64,000 nt of DNA from Chimaeribacter coloradensis (GTDB taxonomy: Bacteria; Pseudomonadota; Gammaproteobacteria; Enterobacterales; Enterobacteriaceae). Every line of letters starts with the position of its first letter. Position 1 is the first letter of the stretch. Below the pieces are notes generated by a model. It was not told the DNA's origin. It made no database searches and saw only the letters and a list, made by a program, of their open reading frames with translations. The position numbers were made by a program, and so were the translations under genes. Positions 28,574 through 39,107 of this stretch are shown here, piece by piece. The DNA is taken from the NCBI RefSeq assembly GCF_002858715.1, contig NZ_PJZH01000013.1, positions 62,001 through 126,000 on the forward strand, given 5' to 3'.

Positions 28574-31399
28574 TTACCCCAGCCACGCCTGCCAGCTCCG
28601 GCGCACCTGCTGCCGCTCCGCCTCAAACTGGCCGGTGGCCACCTTGCCGGAGAGCGCCTGCAACGCCAGGTGGTGGATCTCGTCACGCAGGGTCACGTAG
28701 GCGTGGGTCAGGGCAGCGGCCTCCTGCTCGTCCATGATCCGGTACTGCGCCATCAGGGCAAAAATCCGCACATTGTCTGACCAGCGGGTCAGCGCCGTTT
28801 CGTCTGCGGCGTAGCGTAGGACAAGATATTGCGCGATGAATTCAATATCGGTGATGCCGCCGGGGTCAGATTTCAGGTCAAACCGGTCCGGCTGCTTGCT
28901 GGCGAGGTGCGTCACCATCTTCTGGCGCATCTCGCGCACCTCCTGCCGCAGGGTGTCGCCGTCGCGGCGGCGGCACAGGATCTCCCGGCGGATCGCGTCA
29001 AACTGCCGGTGGATTTGCGGGTCACCATAGACGATGCGCGCCCGCACCAGCGCCTGATGCTCCCACGTCCAGGCGTCGTGCTCTTGATAGAGGGCGAACG
29101 CCTCCACGGTGCTTACCAGCATCCCGGCCGCGCCGGAGGGGCGCAGGCGGGCATCGACCTCATACAGAATGCCGGAGGAGGTGCGGGTGCTGAACAGGTG
29201 CATAATGCGCTGCGCCAGCCGCAGGTAGAACTGGCGGCCGTCGATGCTGCGCGCGCCGAGGGTCATCACCTCTTCCGGGCAGTCGAGCAGGAACACCAGA
29301 TCGAGATCGGAGCTGTAGCCCAGCTCCCAGCCGCCCAGTTTGCCGTACCCGATCACCGCAAAGCCGCGCCCGTCGCGCCCCGCCAGGTGCGACGGCTCGC
29401 CGTAGCGCGCCACCATCTGGTTCCACGCCTGCTGCACTACGCTCTCGATCATCGCCTCAGCCAGATAGGTGAGGTGATCGCTGACTTTCATCACCGGCAG
29501 CACCCCGGCGATGTCCGCCGCCGCGATGCGCAACAGCTGTGCCTGTTTGAACTGGCGCATCGCCTCAAGGTGCTGCTCCTCCTCCTCTTCCGGCACCCGC
29601 ATCAGGTATTGCCGCAATTCATCGCGGTAGGCATCCGGGGCAATCGGCTGATAGAGGGTCTGCGGGTCGAGCAGCTCATCAAGCAGCAGCGGGTAGCGCG
29701 CCAGCTGGTCAGCCACCATCGGCGAGGCATCACACAGGCGGATCAGCTGTTTCAGTGCGCCGGGGTACTCCACCAGCAGCTCGATATAGGTGGTGCGCGT
29801 GACGATGTTCAGCAGCAGCGGCGTCAGGCGCGCCAGCGTCGCATCCGCATGGGGGTAAGCGCACACTTCCATCAGCAGGCGCGGCATCAGCAGGTCGAGC
29901 ATCTCACGCCCGCGCGGGCCGATGGTGCGCTTGTCCATATCCAGCCGGAAATCACGCAGGCTGCGCAGCAGCTGCGCCTGGCGCGGCGCGGCGAGCTGCG
30001 GCACCAGCGGCGCGAGTTCGCTCTCCTCCAGCGCATCATTCCACAGGCTGGTGTAGTGCTCCGGCACGCCGTTTTCCCCCTGCTCCGGCGCGTCATCACC
30101 AATCAGCTGGTCAAACACCGCCCGCACCGCCTGCATATGGGCATCCGTGTCGGCCATAAGCTGCGGCCAGCCCGTTTTCTGCATCCCCCACGCCAGCCGC
30201 GCCTGATTCAGGGCGTCCGTGGGCAGGGTCTGGGTCTGTTCATCGGCAATCGCCTGCAACAGGTTCTCCAGCCGCCGCAGGAACAGGTAGGCCTCACGCA
30301 GATCGGCCACCTGCGACTGCGGCAGCAGCCCCAGTTCGCCCAGCGCCTGCAGGGTCGGCAGCAGCGCGCGCTGTTGCAGCAGCGGCTCGCGCCCGCCGCG
30401 GATCAGCTGGAACACCTGCACGATAAACTCAATCTCGCGGATGCCGCCCGCCCCAAGCTTGATGTTGTCTTTCAGGCCGCGCCGCCGCACTTCGCGCGCA
30501 ATCATCCCTTTCATGTTGCGCAGGGATTGGATCACGCTGAAGTCGATGTAGCGCCGGAACACGAACGGCTTCAGCATTTTGCGCAGCTCCTGGCTGTAGG
30601 CGTCGTCCGCCCCGCCCATCAGCCGCGCTTTCACCATCGCGTAGCGCTCCCAGTCCCGCCCCTGCTCCTGGTAGTAATCCTCCAGCGCCGGGAAACTCAT
30701 CACCAGCGGGCCGCTGTCGCCGAACGGCCGCAGGCGCATATCCACGCGGTAGACGAAGCCGTCCACGGTGGGCTGGTCGAGCGCCTTGATCAGCCGCTGC
30801 CCCAGCCGGGTAAAGAACTGGGCGTTGTCCAGCACCCGCCGCCCGCCGCGGGTTTCGCCGTTTTCCGGGTAGGCGAAGATCAGGTCGATGTCGGAGGAGA
30901 AGTTGAGTTCACCGCCGCCCAGCTTGCCCATGCCGAGGATCAGCAGCGGCTGCGGCTCGCCCTGCGCATTGGAGGGCGTGCCCCAGTCACGGCAGCAGGC
31001 GGCGTAGAGCCAGTCACGCGCCGCGACGATCAACGTCTCAGCCAGTGTGCTGAGCTGTTGCAGGGTCTGCCCGGTGCTGCTCGCCTGCAACGCCTGCGAC
31101 CAGGCGATGCGCGTCATGATCCGGCGGCGGAACTGCCGCAATTCGCGCATCAGCGCGGTTTCCTCTGTCACCCCGGCCAGCGCTTCAGCCAGCCAGCCGG
31201 CGTAGTGTTGCCACTCCTCCGGCTGCGGCGGGGCCGCCTGCAAAGCCGGCAGCCAGTCGGGGTGGGCGGCCAGGCTGTCACTGACAAAATCGCTGAGCGC
31301 CAGCACGCTTACCGCCTGTGGCGTCAGGGTGGCCGGGTCAGGCAGGCGGGCGGCCTGCGCGTCAGCATGCGCACGCAGCAGGGAGGGCAGAGGTAACAT
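28574..31399 (-). CDS. glnE: Glutamine synthetase adenylyltransferase/adenylyl-removing enzyme GlnE
   Basis: 941 residues (E. coli 946). Adds and removes AMP on glutamine synthetase in answer to PII status. Two nucleotidyltransferase active sites are visible: [18 protein letters not shown] in the N-terminal (removing) half and [18 protein letters not shown] in the C-terminal (adding) half. The ATG at 31399 has AAGGA upstream. It follows ygiF by 54 bases. Confidence 0.97.
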   Translation of the reverse strand: MLPLPSLLRAHADAQAARLPDPATLTPQAVSVLALSDFVSDSLAAHPDWLPALQAAPPQPEEWQHYAGWLAEALAGVTEETALMRELRQFRRRIMTRIAWSQALQASSTGQTLQQLSTLAETLIVAARDWLYAACCRDWGTPSNAQGEPQPLLILGMGKLGGGELNFSSDIDLIFAYPENGETRGGRRVLDNAQFFTRLGQRLIKALDQPTVDGFVYRVDMRLRPFGDSGPLVMSFPALEDYYQEQGRDWERYAMVKARLMGGADDAYSQELRKMLKPFVFRRYIDFSVIQSLRNMKGMIAREVRRRGLKDNIKLGAGGIREIEFIVQVFQLIRGGREPLLQQRALLPTLQALGELGLLPQSQVADLREAYLFLRRLENLLQAIADEQTQTLPTDALNQARLAWGMQKTGWPQLMADTDAHMQAVRAVFDQLIGDDAPEQGENGVPEHYTSLWNDALEESELAPLVPQLAAPRQAQLLRSLRDFRLDMDKRTIGPRGREMLDLLMPRLLMEVCAYPHADATLARLTPLLLNIVTRTTYIELLVEYPGALKQLIRLCDASPMVADQLARYPLLLDELLDPQTLYQPIAPDAYRDELRQYLMRVPEEEEEQHLEAMRQFKQAQLLRIAAADIAGVLPVMKVSDHLTYLAEAMIESVVQQAWNQMVARYGEPSHLAGRDGRGFAVIGYGKLGGWELGYSSDLDLVFLLDCPEEVMTLGARSIDGRQFYLRLAQRIMHLFSTRTSSGILYEVDARLRPSGAAGMLVSTVEAFALYQEHDAWTWEHQALVRARIVYGDPQIHRQFDAIRREILCRRRDGDTLRQEVREMRQKMVTHLASKQPDRFDLKSDPGGITDIEFIAQYLVLRYAADETALTRWSDNVRIFALMAQYRIMDEQEAAALTHAYVTLRDEIHHLALQALSGKVATGQFEAERQQVRRSWQAWLG

Positions 31400-31453
31400 G
31401 TCAAATTCCTTAGTGAGAAAAGCCCGCACAAGGCGGGCCGGAAATCAGGGGAA

Positions 31454-32770
31454 TCAGTCAGCTTTGGCAGGGGCACCATTCAGCCAGAAGGCGGGTTGCT
31501 GCACCGCATGTTTGCGGGCGGCCTCCAGCCAGGCCTGCTGCTGTTGCACAATGGATTGTTGCAGCGCCTGCCAGTTTTCGATGTAGCCTTGCCAGGCGCT
31601 TTGCGGGTAGGCCCCGGCCAGCAGGTGCAGGGCGATGATCTGGCGGGTCAGGCGCGGTAACTGGTCGCGGTAGCCTTCGTCCGTCAGCGGCTGGCTGAAC
31701 GCCTCTTTAATGTCGGCGGCCACGCGGCTCAGCATGATGTCGGCGAAACGCTTAAAGGAGCCGTCGAGTTTTTTGCGGCTCTTCTCATCAACGAAGGTGC
31801 GCCACTCCGCATTGGCGAGATAGCGGGTAAGCGCTAACTTGCATTTCAGGTAGTCTGTGCTGAAGCAGAGCGCGGCGGCATTCGCTTCCGGCTCCGCCAG
31901 CTGCGGCTCCAGCGCATTGAACTGGTTACGCAGCTCGCTGGTGGCCTTGCGCGGCACCAGCCCGCCAAACAGCGCCAGCGCCTGGCGCACCATGCCCAGC
32001 GCCTCAATCATCGCATGGCGTGCCTGCTTGTCACCGCGCAACCACAGCTCCTCATGATACTGCCAGTGGCTGAGCGCCTGCTCCAGCACGCCCGCCATGC
32101 CCTGCTCCACCGTGGCCTTGGCCGGCGGCGTCCAGACCGGGATAGGGCGGATTTTGCGCGCGCCGTTGCCCCGCGCCAGCCAGAAGCCGCGCGCCGCCTT
32201 GCTGAAACCGCCCTGGCGCAGGCCGCCCTCTTCACCCAGCCAGGCGGCCAGGTGCAGCAGGTCTGCCACGTTGCCCTCTTTCAGCTCCAGCTCAATCTCC
32301 GCCAGCGGCTCGCTCAGTTCACCGGCCTGCACCGCGCCCTGGTCGAGCGCAATCTCAATCTCGCTCTGCTGGTACGTGACGACCCACTTTTCACGCATGA
32401 AATCGGTTTTGAACAGCGGTTGCAACTCCGCCTGAAGCATCGCCACGTCGCACCCTTCCGGCCAGATCTCCGCCGGGAAGCGCGCCAGATCCAGCACCGG
32501 CTCCTCCAGCGGGATGTTGTACTCCGGCCGCTGGTGCAGCCCGCCCACCACCTTCCCGCTGGTTTTCACCGTCATCTCATACTGGCCGTCAAAGCCACGG
32601 ATGCGCAGCCCGATGCCCTGCTCACGCAGGGTGTTGTCTGCGGTTTCGTAATAGATGTTGGTCAGCTGCTGCGGGGCGCTGTGCCGGCTTTTCAGGGTAG
32701 AAACTTTGCCCGGCAATGCCGCGATGGCCTCCGGCGCAGCAATAAATTTCAGTTCAATTTCTACAGTCAT
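31454..32770 (-). CDS. ygiF: Inorganic triphosphatase YgiF (CYTH-CHAD)
   Basis: 438 residues (E. coli 433). N-terminal CYTH domain starting TVEIELKFI (the EIELK metal-binding motif) that hydrolyses tripolyphosphate, and a C-terminal CHAD helical domain (about 220-430) rich in histidine and charged residues that binds polyphosphate. The frame is open to 32872, but the family start is at 32770; upstream ribosome-binding sequence is weak. First gene of the operon with glnE and hldE. Confidence 0.95.
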   Translation of the reverse strand: MTVEIELKFIAAPEAIAALPGKVSTLKSRHSAPQQLTNIYYETADNTLREQGIGLRIRGFDGQYEMTVKTSGKVVGGLHQRPEYNIPLEEPVLDLARFPAEIWPEGCDVAMLQAELQPLFKTDFMREKWVVTYQQSEIEIALDQGAVQAGELSEPLAEIELELKEGNVADLLHLAAWLGEEGGLRQGGFSKAARGFWLARGNGARKIRPIPVWTPPAKATVEQGMAGVLEQALSHWQYHEELWLRGDKQARHAMIEALGMVRQALALFGGLVPRKATSELRNQFNALEPQLAEPEANAAALCFSTDYLKCKLALTRYLANAEWRTFVDEKSRKKLDGSFKRFADIMLSRVAADIKEAFSQPLTDEGYRDQLPRLTRQIIALHLLAGAYPQSAWQGYIENWQALQQSIVQQQQAWLEAARKHAVQQPAFWLNGAPAKAD

Positions 32771-33227
32771 GGTTTTTTCACACCGAAGTTTTCCGGCACC
32801 GCCGCGGCAGCCGGGCGGGCCTGAGAGGGGCAGCCCCACCCGGGGGCTGGTGCCATATGGCCGACTAAGCATTCACTAAGCCATTTATTTTACTAAATAG
32901 TATCGCAAGAGCCGCAATGAGTCTCGCGCCGCACAGGCCCCCGCGCGGTTACCTACGAAACTTTTTTGCCCTGCCCGCTGTCAGATTACCGATGACGCCA
33001 CCGCTGCGCTGTCGCGCATTCACCGGGCACTTCCGCACAACCCCCGGGAAATTTCGCTTAAGTACGGGGTTCCTGCCGGAGTGGCCGGTAAAGGCGTGAT
33101 TGCCTGTGGCACAGACGGCGGCCGGCAGCAGGATAGTAAGATAGTTCTCATTCCGGTTTTTGCGTTGCGTCGTCACACTTAACTTATTAGTATCGTTCCC
33201 CTAAATTTAGCCAAATACGATGGAATA
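32771..33227. other. Divergent intergenic region ygiF/ygiM
   Basis: 457 bases between divergent genes. Overlapping short frames on both strands (about 60-75 codons near 32917-33176) lack ribosome-binding sites and recognisable products. The right end, around 33180-33215, is AT-rich and likely holds the ygiM promoter. Longer than the equivalent E. coli gap. Confidence 0.45.
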
Positions 33228-33848
33228 ATGCAGAAATTACGCCTGATTTGCCTTACTTTGCTCACTTTGAGCGTCACCTGGGGCGCCCATGCCGAAGAAA
33301 AGCGCTATATCTCCGATGAACTGAATACCTACGTTCACAGCGGCCCCGGCAACCAATACCGTATCGTCGGCACGTTGAACGCCGGTGACGAAGTTACCCT
33401 GCTGAGCACCAATGACAGCACCCATTACGGCCAGATTCAGGACAGCAAAGGGCGCACCACCTGGATCCCGCTGGACCAGCTCAGCGAGCAGCCGAGCCTG
33501 CGCACCCGGGTCCCGGCGCTGGAGCAGCAGGTCAAAACCCTGACCGACAAGCTGACCAACATCGACAGCAGCTGGAACCAGCGCACCGCTGAGATGCAGC
33601 ATAAAGTCGCAGCCAGTGACGGCATCATCAACGGCCTGAAAAGCGAAAACCAGAAGCTGAAAGATCAGCTGATCGTGGCGGATAAAAAGGTCAATGCGGT
33701 GAACGTCCAGCTGGATGACAAGCAGCGCACCATTATCCTGCAATGGTTTATGTACGGCGGCGGCGTGCTCGGTGCCGGCCTGATCCTCGGCCTGCTGTTG
33801 CCGCACCTGATCCCAAGCCGCAAGAAAAAAGATCGCTGGATGAGCTGA
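33228..33848 (+). CDS. ygiM: SH3-domain protein YgiM, inner-membrane anchored
   Basis: 206 residues, the same as E. coli. A signal peptide (MQKLRLICLTLL...AHA) is followed by a bacterial SH3 domain (about 26-88, with YVHSGPGNQYRIVGTLNAGD), a coiled coil (about 95-165) and a C-terminal transmembrane helix (about 170-192) ending in a basic tail (PSRKKKDRW). Probably periplasmic SH3 with a cytoplasmic tail; function not established. It lies before cca as in E. coli. Confidence 0.92.
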   Translation: MQKLRLICLTLLTLSVTWGAHAEEKRYISDELNTYVHSGPGNQYRIVGTLNAGDEVTLLSTNDSTHYGQIQDSKGRTTWIPLDQLSEQPSLRTRVPALEQQVKTLTDKLTNIDSSWNQRTAEMQHKVAASDGIINGLKSENQKLKDQLIVADKKVNAVNVQLDDKQRTIILQWFMYGGGVLGAGLILGLLLPHLIPSRKKKDRWMS

Positions 33849-33880
33849 GGCCCCGCTGCCTCCCCCGCTTTTTGCACGTC

Positions 33881-33907
33881 AGGGCACATCCGTGCCCTTT
33901 TGTCTTT
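33881..33907 (+). terminator. Intrinsic terminator of ygiM
   Basis: AGGGCAC (33881-33887) pairs with GTGCCCT (33892-33898), loop ATCC, followed by TTTGTCTTT. Confidence 0.85.
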
Positions 33908-33997
33908 CCCGCACGCACCACGCTACACTGAAAGCAGTTACCTTGCCGGTACGACGGGCTTCCCGTTGCCCGGCCGTCATCATGTCAGGAGTTAAAC

Positions 33998-35242
33998 GTG
34001 AAGATTTACCTGGTGGGCGGTGCCGTCCGCGACGCGTTACTGCATCTTCCGGTCACCGAGCAGGATTGGGTGGTGGTCGGTGCCACACCCGACCAGCTGC
34101 TTGCGCAGGGTTACCAGCAGGTCGGCCGCGATTTCCCGGTGTTCCTGCACCCGGTCAGCCGTGAGGAGTATGCGCTGGCGCGCACCGAGCGGAAATCGGG
34201 CAATGGCTATACCGGGTTTGAGTGCCATGCCGCACCGGATGTGACCCTGGAGCAGGATCTGCTGCGCCGCGACCTGACGATCAACGCCATCGCCCGCGAC
34301 GCGCACGGCACACTGATCGACCCGTACCACGGCGTGCGTGACCTGAATGACCGGGTGCTGCGCCACGTCTCCGCCGCCTTCAGCGAAGACCCCTTACGGG
34401 TGCTGCGGGTGGCGCGGTTTGCCGCCCGCTTCGCCCACCTCGGCTTTACCGTCGCGCCGGAAACCCAGGCGCTGATGCAGGAGATGGCCCGCGGCGGCGA
34501 GCTGGCACACCTGACGCCGGAGCGGGTCTGGAAGGAGACGGAGAAAGCGTTGCTGACGCCGGACCCGCAGGTCTATTTCCAGGTGCTGCGCGACTGCGGC
34601 GCGCTGAAGGTGCTGTTCCCGGAGGTCGACCGGCTGTTTGGCGTACCGGCCCCGGCGAAGTGGCACCCGGAGATCGACACCGGCATCCATACGCTGATGA
34701 CGCTGAAAATCGCCGCCCAGCTCAGCCCGGAGGTGGATGTGCGCTTCTCGGCGCTCTGCCATGACCTCGGCAAAGGGCTGACGCCGCCGGAGCACTGGCC
34801 GCACCACCCCGGCCACGGCCCGGCCGGGGTCACGCTGGTCGACGAGGTCTGTCGCCGCCTGCGGGTGCCGAACCCGGTGCGCGATCTGGCGCTGCTGGTG
34901 GCGGAGCACCATGACCTGATCCACACCATCAACCGGCTGCGGCCGGAGACGCTGCTCAAGCTGTTCGACAGCATTGATGTGTGGCGTAAACCGCAGCGGC
35001 TGGAGCAGATGATCCTCACCAGCGAAGCGGATGCCCGCGGCCGCACCGGGCTGGAGAACAACCCTTACCCGCAGGGCGACTACCTGCGCGCTGCGTATCG
35101 CGCGGCTCACAGCGTCTCGATCAAAGAGGTGCTGGATGCCGGTTTCCAGGGCACGGCGATCCGCGACGAACTGCGCCGCCGCCGCATCACCGCGCTCACC
35201 GACTGGAAGCAGCAGCAACAGCTGTTGCCGGTGGAGGGGTAA
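33998..35242 (+). CDS. cca: Multifunctional CCA tRNA nucleotidyltransferase
   Basis: 414 residues (E. coli 412). Adds and repairs the 3' CCA of tRNAs; the enterobacterial enzyme also has phosphodiesterase, 2'-nucleotidase and phosphatase activities from a C-terminal HD domain. Visible: [19 protein letters not shown] and [16 protein letters not shown] in the class II core, and HDLGKG in the HD domain. Translation starts at GTG (33998) with AGGAG upstream. Confidence 0.97.
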   Translation: MKIYLVGGAVRDALLHLPVTEQDWVVVGATPDQLLAQGYQQVGRDFPVFLHPVSREEYALARTERKSGNGYTGFECHAAPDVTLEQDLLRRDLTINAIARDAHGTLIDPYHGVRDLNDRVLRHVSAAFSEDPLRVLRVARFAARFAHLGFTVAPETQALMQEMARGGELAHLTPERVWKETEKALLTPDPQVYFQVLRDCGALKVLFPEVDRLFGVPAPAKWHPEIDTGIHTLMTLKIAAQLSPEVDVRFSALCHDLGKGLTPPEHWPHHPGHGPAGVTLVDEVCRRLRVPNPVRDLALLVAEHHDLIHTINRLRPETLLKLFDSIDVWRKPQRLEQMILTSEADARGRTGLENNPYPQGDYLRAAYRAAHSVSIKEVLDAGFQGTAIRDELRRRRITALTDWKQQQQLLPVEG

Positions 35243-35261
35243 ACCTGACTCTCCCGCCCAT

Positions 35262-35291
35262 AAAAAAAGCCCCGCAATGCGGGGCTTTTTT
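35262..35291. terminator. Bidirectional terminator cca/uppP
   Basis: GCCCCGC (35269-35275) pairs with GCGGGGC (35279-35285), with seven A before and six T after. Both convergent genes end close by. Confidence 0.95.
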
Positions 35292-35311
35292 CTGTCACGG
35301 GGTCAGGGGGC

Positions 35312-36130
35312 TCAGAAGAAGACCATATAGAGCACACCGGCCACGATAAAGCGGTAGATGGCGAACGGGACAAAGGAGAAGCGTTTGATCACCGCCAGGA
35401 AGGTTTTGATGGCGATCAGGGCCACCACGAAGGCGGTGATAAAGCCCACGGCAAACATCGGCAGGTCAGCCATGCTGAGGAAACCCAGGCTCTTGTAGAG
35501 GTCAAGGATACTGGCACCCAGCATCATCGGTACCGCCAGGATGAACGAGAACTCCGACGCCGCATAACGGCTGACGCCCATCAGCATCCCGCCTGAAATC
35601 GTCGCCCCGGAGCGCGAGAAGCCCGGCCACAGCGCCAGGCACTGGAAGCAGCCAATCATAAACGCCTGACGGTAGGTGATGTCATCCAGCCCCGGCGAAC
35701 GCGGCTGTTTCGGCTTCAGCCACTCCGCGACCAGCAGCAGCACACCGCCCACCACCAGCGCATACATCACGTTCTCGACTTCAAACAGCGCTTTGATTTT
35801 GTCATGCAGCGCCAGGCCAATCACCACCGCCGGGAGCATCCCCAACAGGATATGGATAAGCGTCAGCCGCCCTTTGGTCACGCCCTCATGCGGCACCTGG
35901 CCGAAGTGGATGCCGATAAGCCCGAACAGGCGGCGCCAGAACATCACCACCACGGCCAGAATCGACCCTAACTGGATAATCACTTCAAAGAATTTGGCTT
36001 TGTCACCGGTAAAGCCGAGCCAACTGCCTACGATGATCATATGCCCGGTAGAGGATACCGGCAGGAACTCCGTCAGCCCTTCAACCACGCCCAGAATAAA
36101 CGCCACCACCAACGAATGAACATCCGTCAT
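35312..36130 (-). CDS. uppP: Undecaprenyl-diphosphatase UppP (BacA)
   Basis: 272 residues (E. coli 273). Inner-membrane enzyme that dephosphorylates undecaprenyl diphosphate to recycle the peptidoglycan lipid carrier; overproduction gives bacitracin resistance. The catalytic signatures [15 protein letters not shown] (about 17-31) and [13 protein letters not shown] (about 170-182) are intact. The family start is at 36130; the extension to 36175 was rejected. Confidence 0.97.
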   Translation of the reverse strand: MTDVHSLVVAFILGVVEGLTEFLPVSSTGHMIIVGSWLGFTGDKAKFFEVIIQLGSILAVVVMFWRRLFGLIGIHFGQVPHEGVTKGRLTLIHILLGMLPAVVIGLALHDKIKALFEVENVMYALVVGGVLLLVAEWLKPKQPRSPGLDDITYRQAFMIGCFQCLALWPGFSRSGATISGGMLMGVSRYAASEFSFILAVPMMLGASILDLYKSLGFLSMADLPMFAVGFITAFVVALIAIKTFLAVIKRFSFVPFAIYRFIVAGVLYMVFF

Positions 36131-36260
36131 GAAATCTTCCTTTCCCCTAAAATTAACGTCATAAAAAAGCGGCATAAGGAGATGCCGCTAAATTTCTTCA
36201 CGTTATGACCAGCTTACCGGCCGTTGGTTTCATTTCAGTGACATTTTGCTGGCCGCAGAA

Positions 36261-36620
36261 TCAGTGCCGGCGACTGCCACGCTCAATGATCACCCCAACC
36301 CGCGCCGCCTGTGCGACCGCGCCGGGCTTACTGACCTTAATACGTACCCACGGGGATTTGAAGCGTGTGAGCAACAATTCAGATACTTCCTCTGCCACCC
36401 GCTCCACCAGCGCAAAGCGTTGGCCTTCAACATGCTGCAAAATCGCCTGGCTGACATCGGCATAGCTCAGGCAGTCGTTGACGTCATCACTGGCAGCGGC
36501 CGGGCGGTTGTCCCACGCCATTTCAATATCAAACACCAGCTTCTGCTGAATGGTCTGCTCCCAGTCGTAAACGCCGATGGTGGTGATCACGGTGAGCTGT
36601 TCTATAAATACGATGTCCAT
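36261..36620 (-). CDS. folB: Dihydroneopterin aldolase FolB
   Basis: 119 residues (E. coli 122). Cleaves 7,8-dihydroneopterin in folate synthesis. [21 protein letters not shown] is nearly the E. coli N-terminus; LSYADV and the catalytic lysine in [10 protein letters not shown] are present. An adjacent ATG at 36623 could also be used. Divergent from plsY. Confidence 0.96.
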   Translation of the reverse strand: MDIVFIEQLTVITTIGVYDWEQTIQQKLVFDIEMAWDNRPAAASDDVNDCLSYADVSQAILQHVEGQRFALVERVAEEVSELLLTRFKSPWVRIKVSKPGAVAQAARVGVIIERGSRRH

Positions 36621-36727
36621 CATCTCATTCTCTGTTTTTGGCGCGGCCGGATACCACTTCCAGCGGAATATACGTATTATCCATAGATGCTGCGATTAAA
36701 ACGACCCCTAATGAACGGAACCACGTT

Positions 36728-37366
36728 ATGAGTGCTACCGCGCTTGGGATGATTATCCTCGCGTACCTGTGTGGCTCAATTTCCAGTGCTATTCTGGTGT
36801 GCCGCATCGCCCGCCTGCCCGATCCGCGCCTGAGCGGCTCCGGCAACCCGGGTGCCACCAACGTCCTGCGCATCGGCGGGCGGGCTGCCGCTGCCGCAGT
36901 GCTGATCTTCGATGTGCTGAAAGGGATGCTGCCGGTCTGGCTGGCCTATAAATCCCACGTGCCGCCCTTCTACCTCGGCCTGACGGCGATTGCCGCCTGC
37001 CTCGGCCACATCTGGCCGGTGTTCTTCCATTTCCGCGGCGGCAAAGGGGTGGCGACGGCGTTCGGGGCGATCGCGCCGATTGGCTGGGACCTGACCGGCC
37101 TGGTCACCGGCACCTGGCTGCTGACGGTGCTGCTGAGCGGTTACTCCTCGCTGGGGGCGATCGTCAGCGCGCTGATTGCGCCGTTCTACGTCTGGTGGTT
37201 CAAGCCGCAGTTCACTTTCCCGGTGGCGATGCTCTCCTGCCTGATCCTGATGCGCCACCATGACAACATCCAGCGCCTGTGGCGCGGCCAGGAGACCAAA
37301 ATCTGGCAGAAGCTGCGCAAGCGTCGCGAAGCCCGCAAAGCGGCCGCTGACCGCAAACCTTCCTGA
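36728..37366 (+). CDS. plsY: Glycerol-3-phosphate acyltransferase PlsY
   Basis: 212 residues (E. coli 205). Membrane enzyme transferring acyl groups from acyl-phosphate to glycerol 3-phosphate. Motifs: [15 protein letters not shown] near residues 37-51, [18 protein letters not shown] near 97-114. Five hydrophobic segments. The C-terminus is longer and basic ([16 protein letters not shown]). Start at 36728; the frame from 36638 lies inside the divergent promoter region. Confidence 0.95.
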   Translation: MSATALGMIILAYLCGSISSAILVCRIARLPDPRLSGSGNPGATNVLRIGGRAAAAAVLIFDVLKGMLPVWLAYKSHVPPFYLGLTAIAACLGHIWPVFFHFRGGKGVATAFGAIAPIGWDLTGLVTGTWLLTVLLSGYSSLGAIVSALIAPFYVWWFKPQFTFPVAMLSCLILMRHHDNIQRLWRGQETKIWQKLRKRREARKAAADRKPS

Positions 37367-37714
37367 TCCCCGTGCGCCCGCGCGGCGCACGCTGCTTTCC
37401 CCCGCCCTCTGTTTCCCTGTGATCTTCCCTGCCCTGCCGCCTTTTCACTTTGCTTTCCCGGTTTTCCGACACCGCTCACCAAATAAATAAAACGCATACC
37501 TCAATCACTGTTTTACAGCAGACAAAGCCTCCTCACCTGCCTAACGTGTTAACTGCACCAAGAATAAGCCCACACATAATTTATTGATAAATTTATAAAA
37601 ATAACAAAATGCGTCCCCTGCTGCGGTCAGGGTACGTGCCGCTTTCGCCGGTGGCAGCCGGCAGAATTTTTAACCCGATCACGTTATTGATAAAAAAAAC
37701 AGAGAGCGTACCCG
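37367..37714. other. Intergenic region plsY to gallate transporter
   Basis: 348 bases. The first part holds a 7-bp GC hairpin (CGTGCGC 37371-37377, GCGCACG 37385-37391) with a weak tail, the probable plsY terminator. The rest is AT-richer than its surroundings and carries the LysR-type site at 37482-37498 (separate entry). The transporter start is about 215 bases after that site, so the leader is long. Confidence 0.55.
37482..37498 (+). promoter_or_regulatory. LysR-type binding site upstream of the gallate transporter
   Basis: The 19-base string ATAAATAAAACGCATACCT (37483-37501) recurs identically at 41651-41669 before the galB-like gene, in the same orientation. Read with one more base on the left it has the T-N11-A form of LysR-regulator sites (AAT-N11-ATA here). 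The regulator gene lies between the two target operons. Confidence 0.65.
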
Positions 37715-39094
37715 ATGAGCGATCACCCGATTGTTGACGTAAAAGGCTGGATAGATTCCCGCCCCATCTCCGGCTATCAGTGGCTGGTGCTGGGGCTCTG
37801 TTTCATCATTATCATGTTTGATGGCTATGACGCGGCGGTAATGGGCTTTGTGGCCCCGGCGCTGATTGAGCAGTGGGGCATATCAAGGGCAGAGATGGGG
37901 CCGATCCTCGGCGCGGCGATGTTCGGCGTGGCGATTGGCGCGCTGATTGCCGGGCCGTGGTCAGACCGGCTCGGCCGCAAGCGGGTGCTGCTGGTTTCCG
38001 TCTTCGGGTTTGCGCTGTTCAGCCTGCTCTGCGCCTTTGCCCGCACGCCGCTGGAGATGGCGGTGCTGCGTTTCCTGGCCGGGCTGGGGCTGGGCGCGGT
38101 GATGCCCAACTGCGTGACGCTGGTGTCGGAGTATATGCCGTCGCGCCGCCGCGGGCTGACCATCGCCCTGATGTACAGCGGCTTTAATATCGGCTCCGGC
38201 GCAGGCGGGTTTATCGCCGCCGGGCTGCTGCCGGACTTCGGCTGGAAGGCGGTGCTCGCCCTCGGCGGGCTGGTGCCGCTGCTGATGCTGCCGGTGCTGA
38301 TCGTCGTCCTGCCGGAGTCGGCGATGTACATGGTGGTGCGCCGCGTCAGCCGCGAGAAGATCGCCGCCGTGCTCCGGCGCGCCGGGGGCCGCTTCGCGCC
38401 CGGCACGACGTTTGTGCTGAATACCCCGGTGATCCGCAAACGTGCCGCGGTGTTGCAGCTGTTCAGCAAAGGCTATGCGGGCGGCACCCTGGTGCTCTGG
38501 ATCACCTACTTTATGGGGTTGTTCGTCATCTACCTGCTGAACGGCTGGCTGCCGACCATCATGCGCACCAGTGGCTTCTCCCTGGAGCGCGCCGCGATGA
38601 TCGCCGGGCTGTTCCAGCTCGGCGGCCCGCTCGGCGGGCTGCTGGTGGGCTACCTGATGGACCGCTTCGCCGCGAAATATGTCATCGGCCTCTTCTACCT
38701 GCTGGGCATGGCCTGTTTGCTGGCGCAGGGGTTCAGTGCCTTCGGCCCGGCCGTGCTGGCGGTGCTGGTGTTCTTCAGCGGCTTCTGCATCAACGGCGCG
38801 CAAAATGGGTTGCAGGGCTTCTCCCCCGCCTTCTACCCGACGGAGATGCGCGCCACCGGCGTCAGCTGGATGCACGGCATCGGCCGCAGCGGGGCGATCC
38901 TCAGCTCTTCGCTGGGCGGCGTGCTGCTGGTCACCTTCCCCGGCACCACCAGCATCTTTATTATTCTGGCGATCCCGGCCCTGCTGGCGGCGATCACCAT
39001 CACCCGGCACCAGAAAGCGCATCCGCCGGAGCAGGTCAAAGGGATCGATCTCAACGATCTGCCCGCCCTCTCCCGCACCCTGAATAACCGATAA
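37715..39094 (+). CDS. galT: MFS aromatic acid:H+ symporter, probable gallate transporter
   Basis: 459 residues, twelve predicted helices. Belongs to the AAHS family: the helix-1 motif FDGYDAAVMGF (D36 and D39) and the loop GPWSDRLGRKRVLL are diagnostic. Family members take up protocatechuate, 4-hydroxybenzoate or gallate. It is 13 bases upstream of a gallate dioxygenase, so gallate uptake is the best inference, as for GalT of Pseudomonas putida. A LysR-type site lies upstream. Ribosome-binding sequence (AGAGAG) is moderate. Confidence 0.85.
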   Translation: MSDHPIVDVKGWIDSRPISGYQWLVLGLCFIIIMFDGYDAAVMGFVAPALIEQWGISRAEMGPILGAAMFGVAIGALIAGPWSDRLGRKRVLLVSVFGFALFSLLCAFARTPLEMAVLRFLAGLGLGAVMPNCVTLVSEYMPSRRRGLTIALMYSGFNIGSGAGGFIAAGLLPDFGWKAVLALGGLVPLLMLPVLIVVLPESAMYMVVRRVSREKIAAVLRRAGGRFAPGTTFVLNTPVIRKRAAVLQLFSKGYAGGTLVLWITYFMGLFVIYLLNGWLPTIMRTSGFSLERAAMIAGLFQLGGPLGGLLVGYLMDRFAAKYVIGLFYLLGMACLLAQGFSAFGPAVLAVLVFFSGFCINGAQNGLQGFSPAFYPTEMRATGVSWMHGIGRSGAILSSSLGGVLLVTFPGTTSIFIILAIPALLAAITITRHQKAHPPEQVKGIDLNDLPALSRTLNNR

Positions 39095-39107
39095 CCCGAG
39101 GTCAACG

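Noticed and set aside
28829-31396. 855-codon open frame on the + strand opposite glnE
   Set aside because: Antisense shadow in GC-rich DNA; histidine/arginine/glutamine-rich translation with no motif, while the minus strand encodes a complete GlnE.
32917-33176. Short frames on both strands between ygiF and ygiM
   Set aside because: No ribosome-binding sites, no homology, and they overlap each other on opposite strands.
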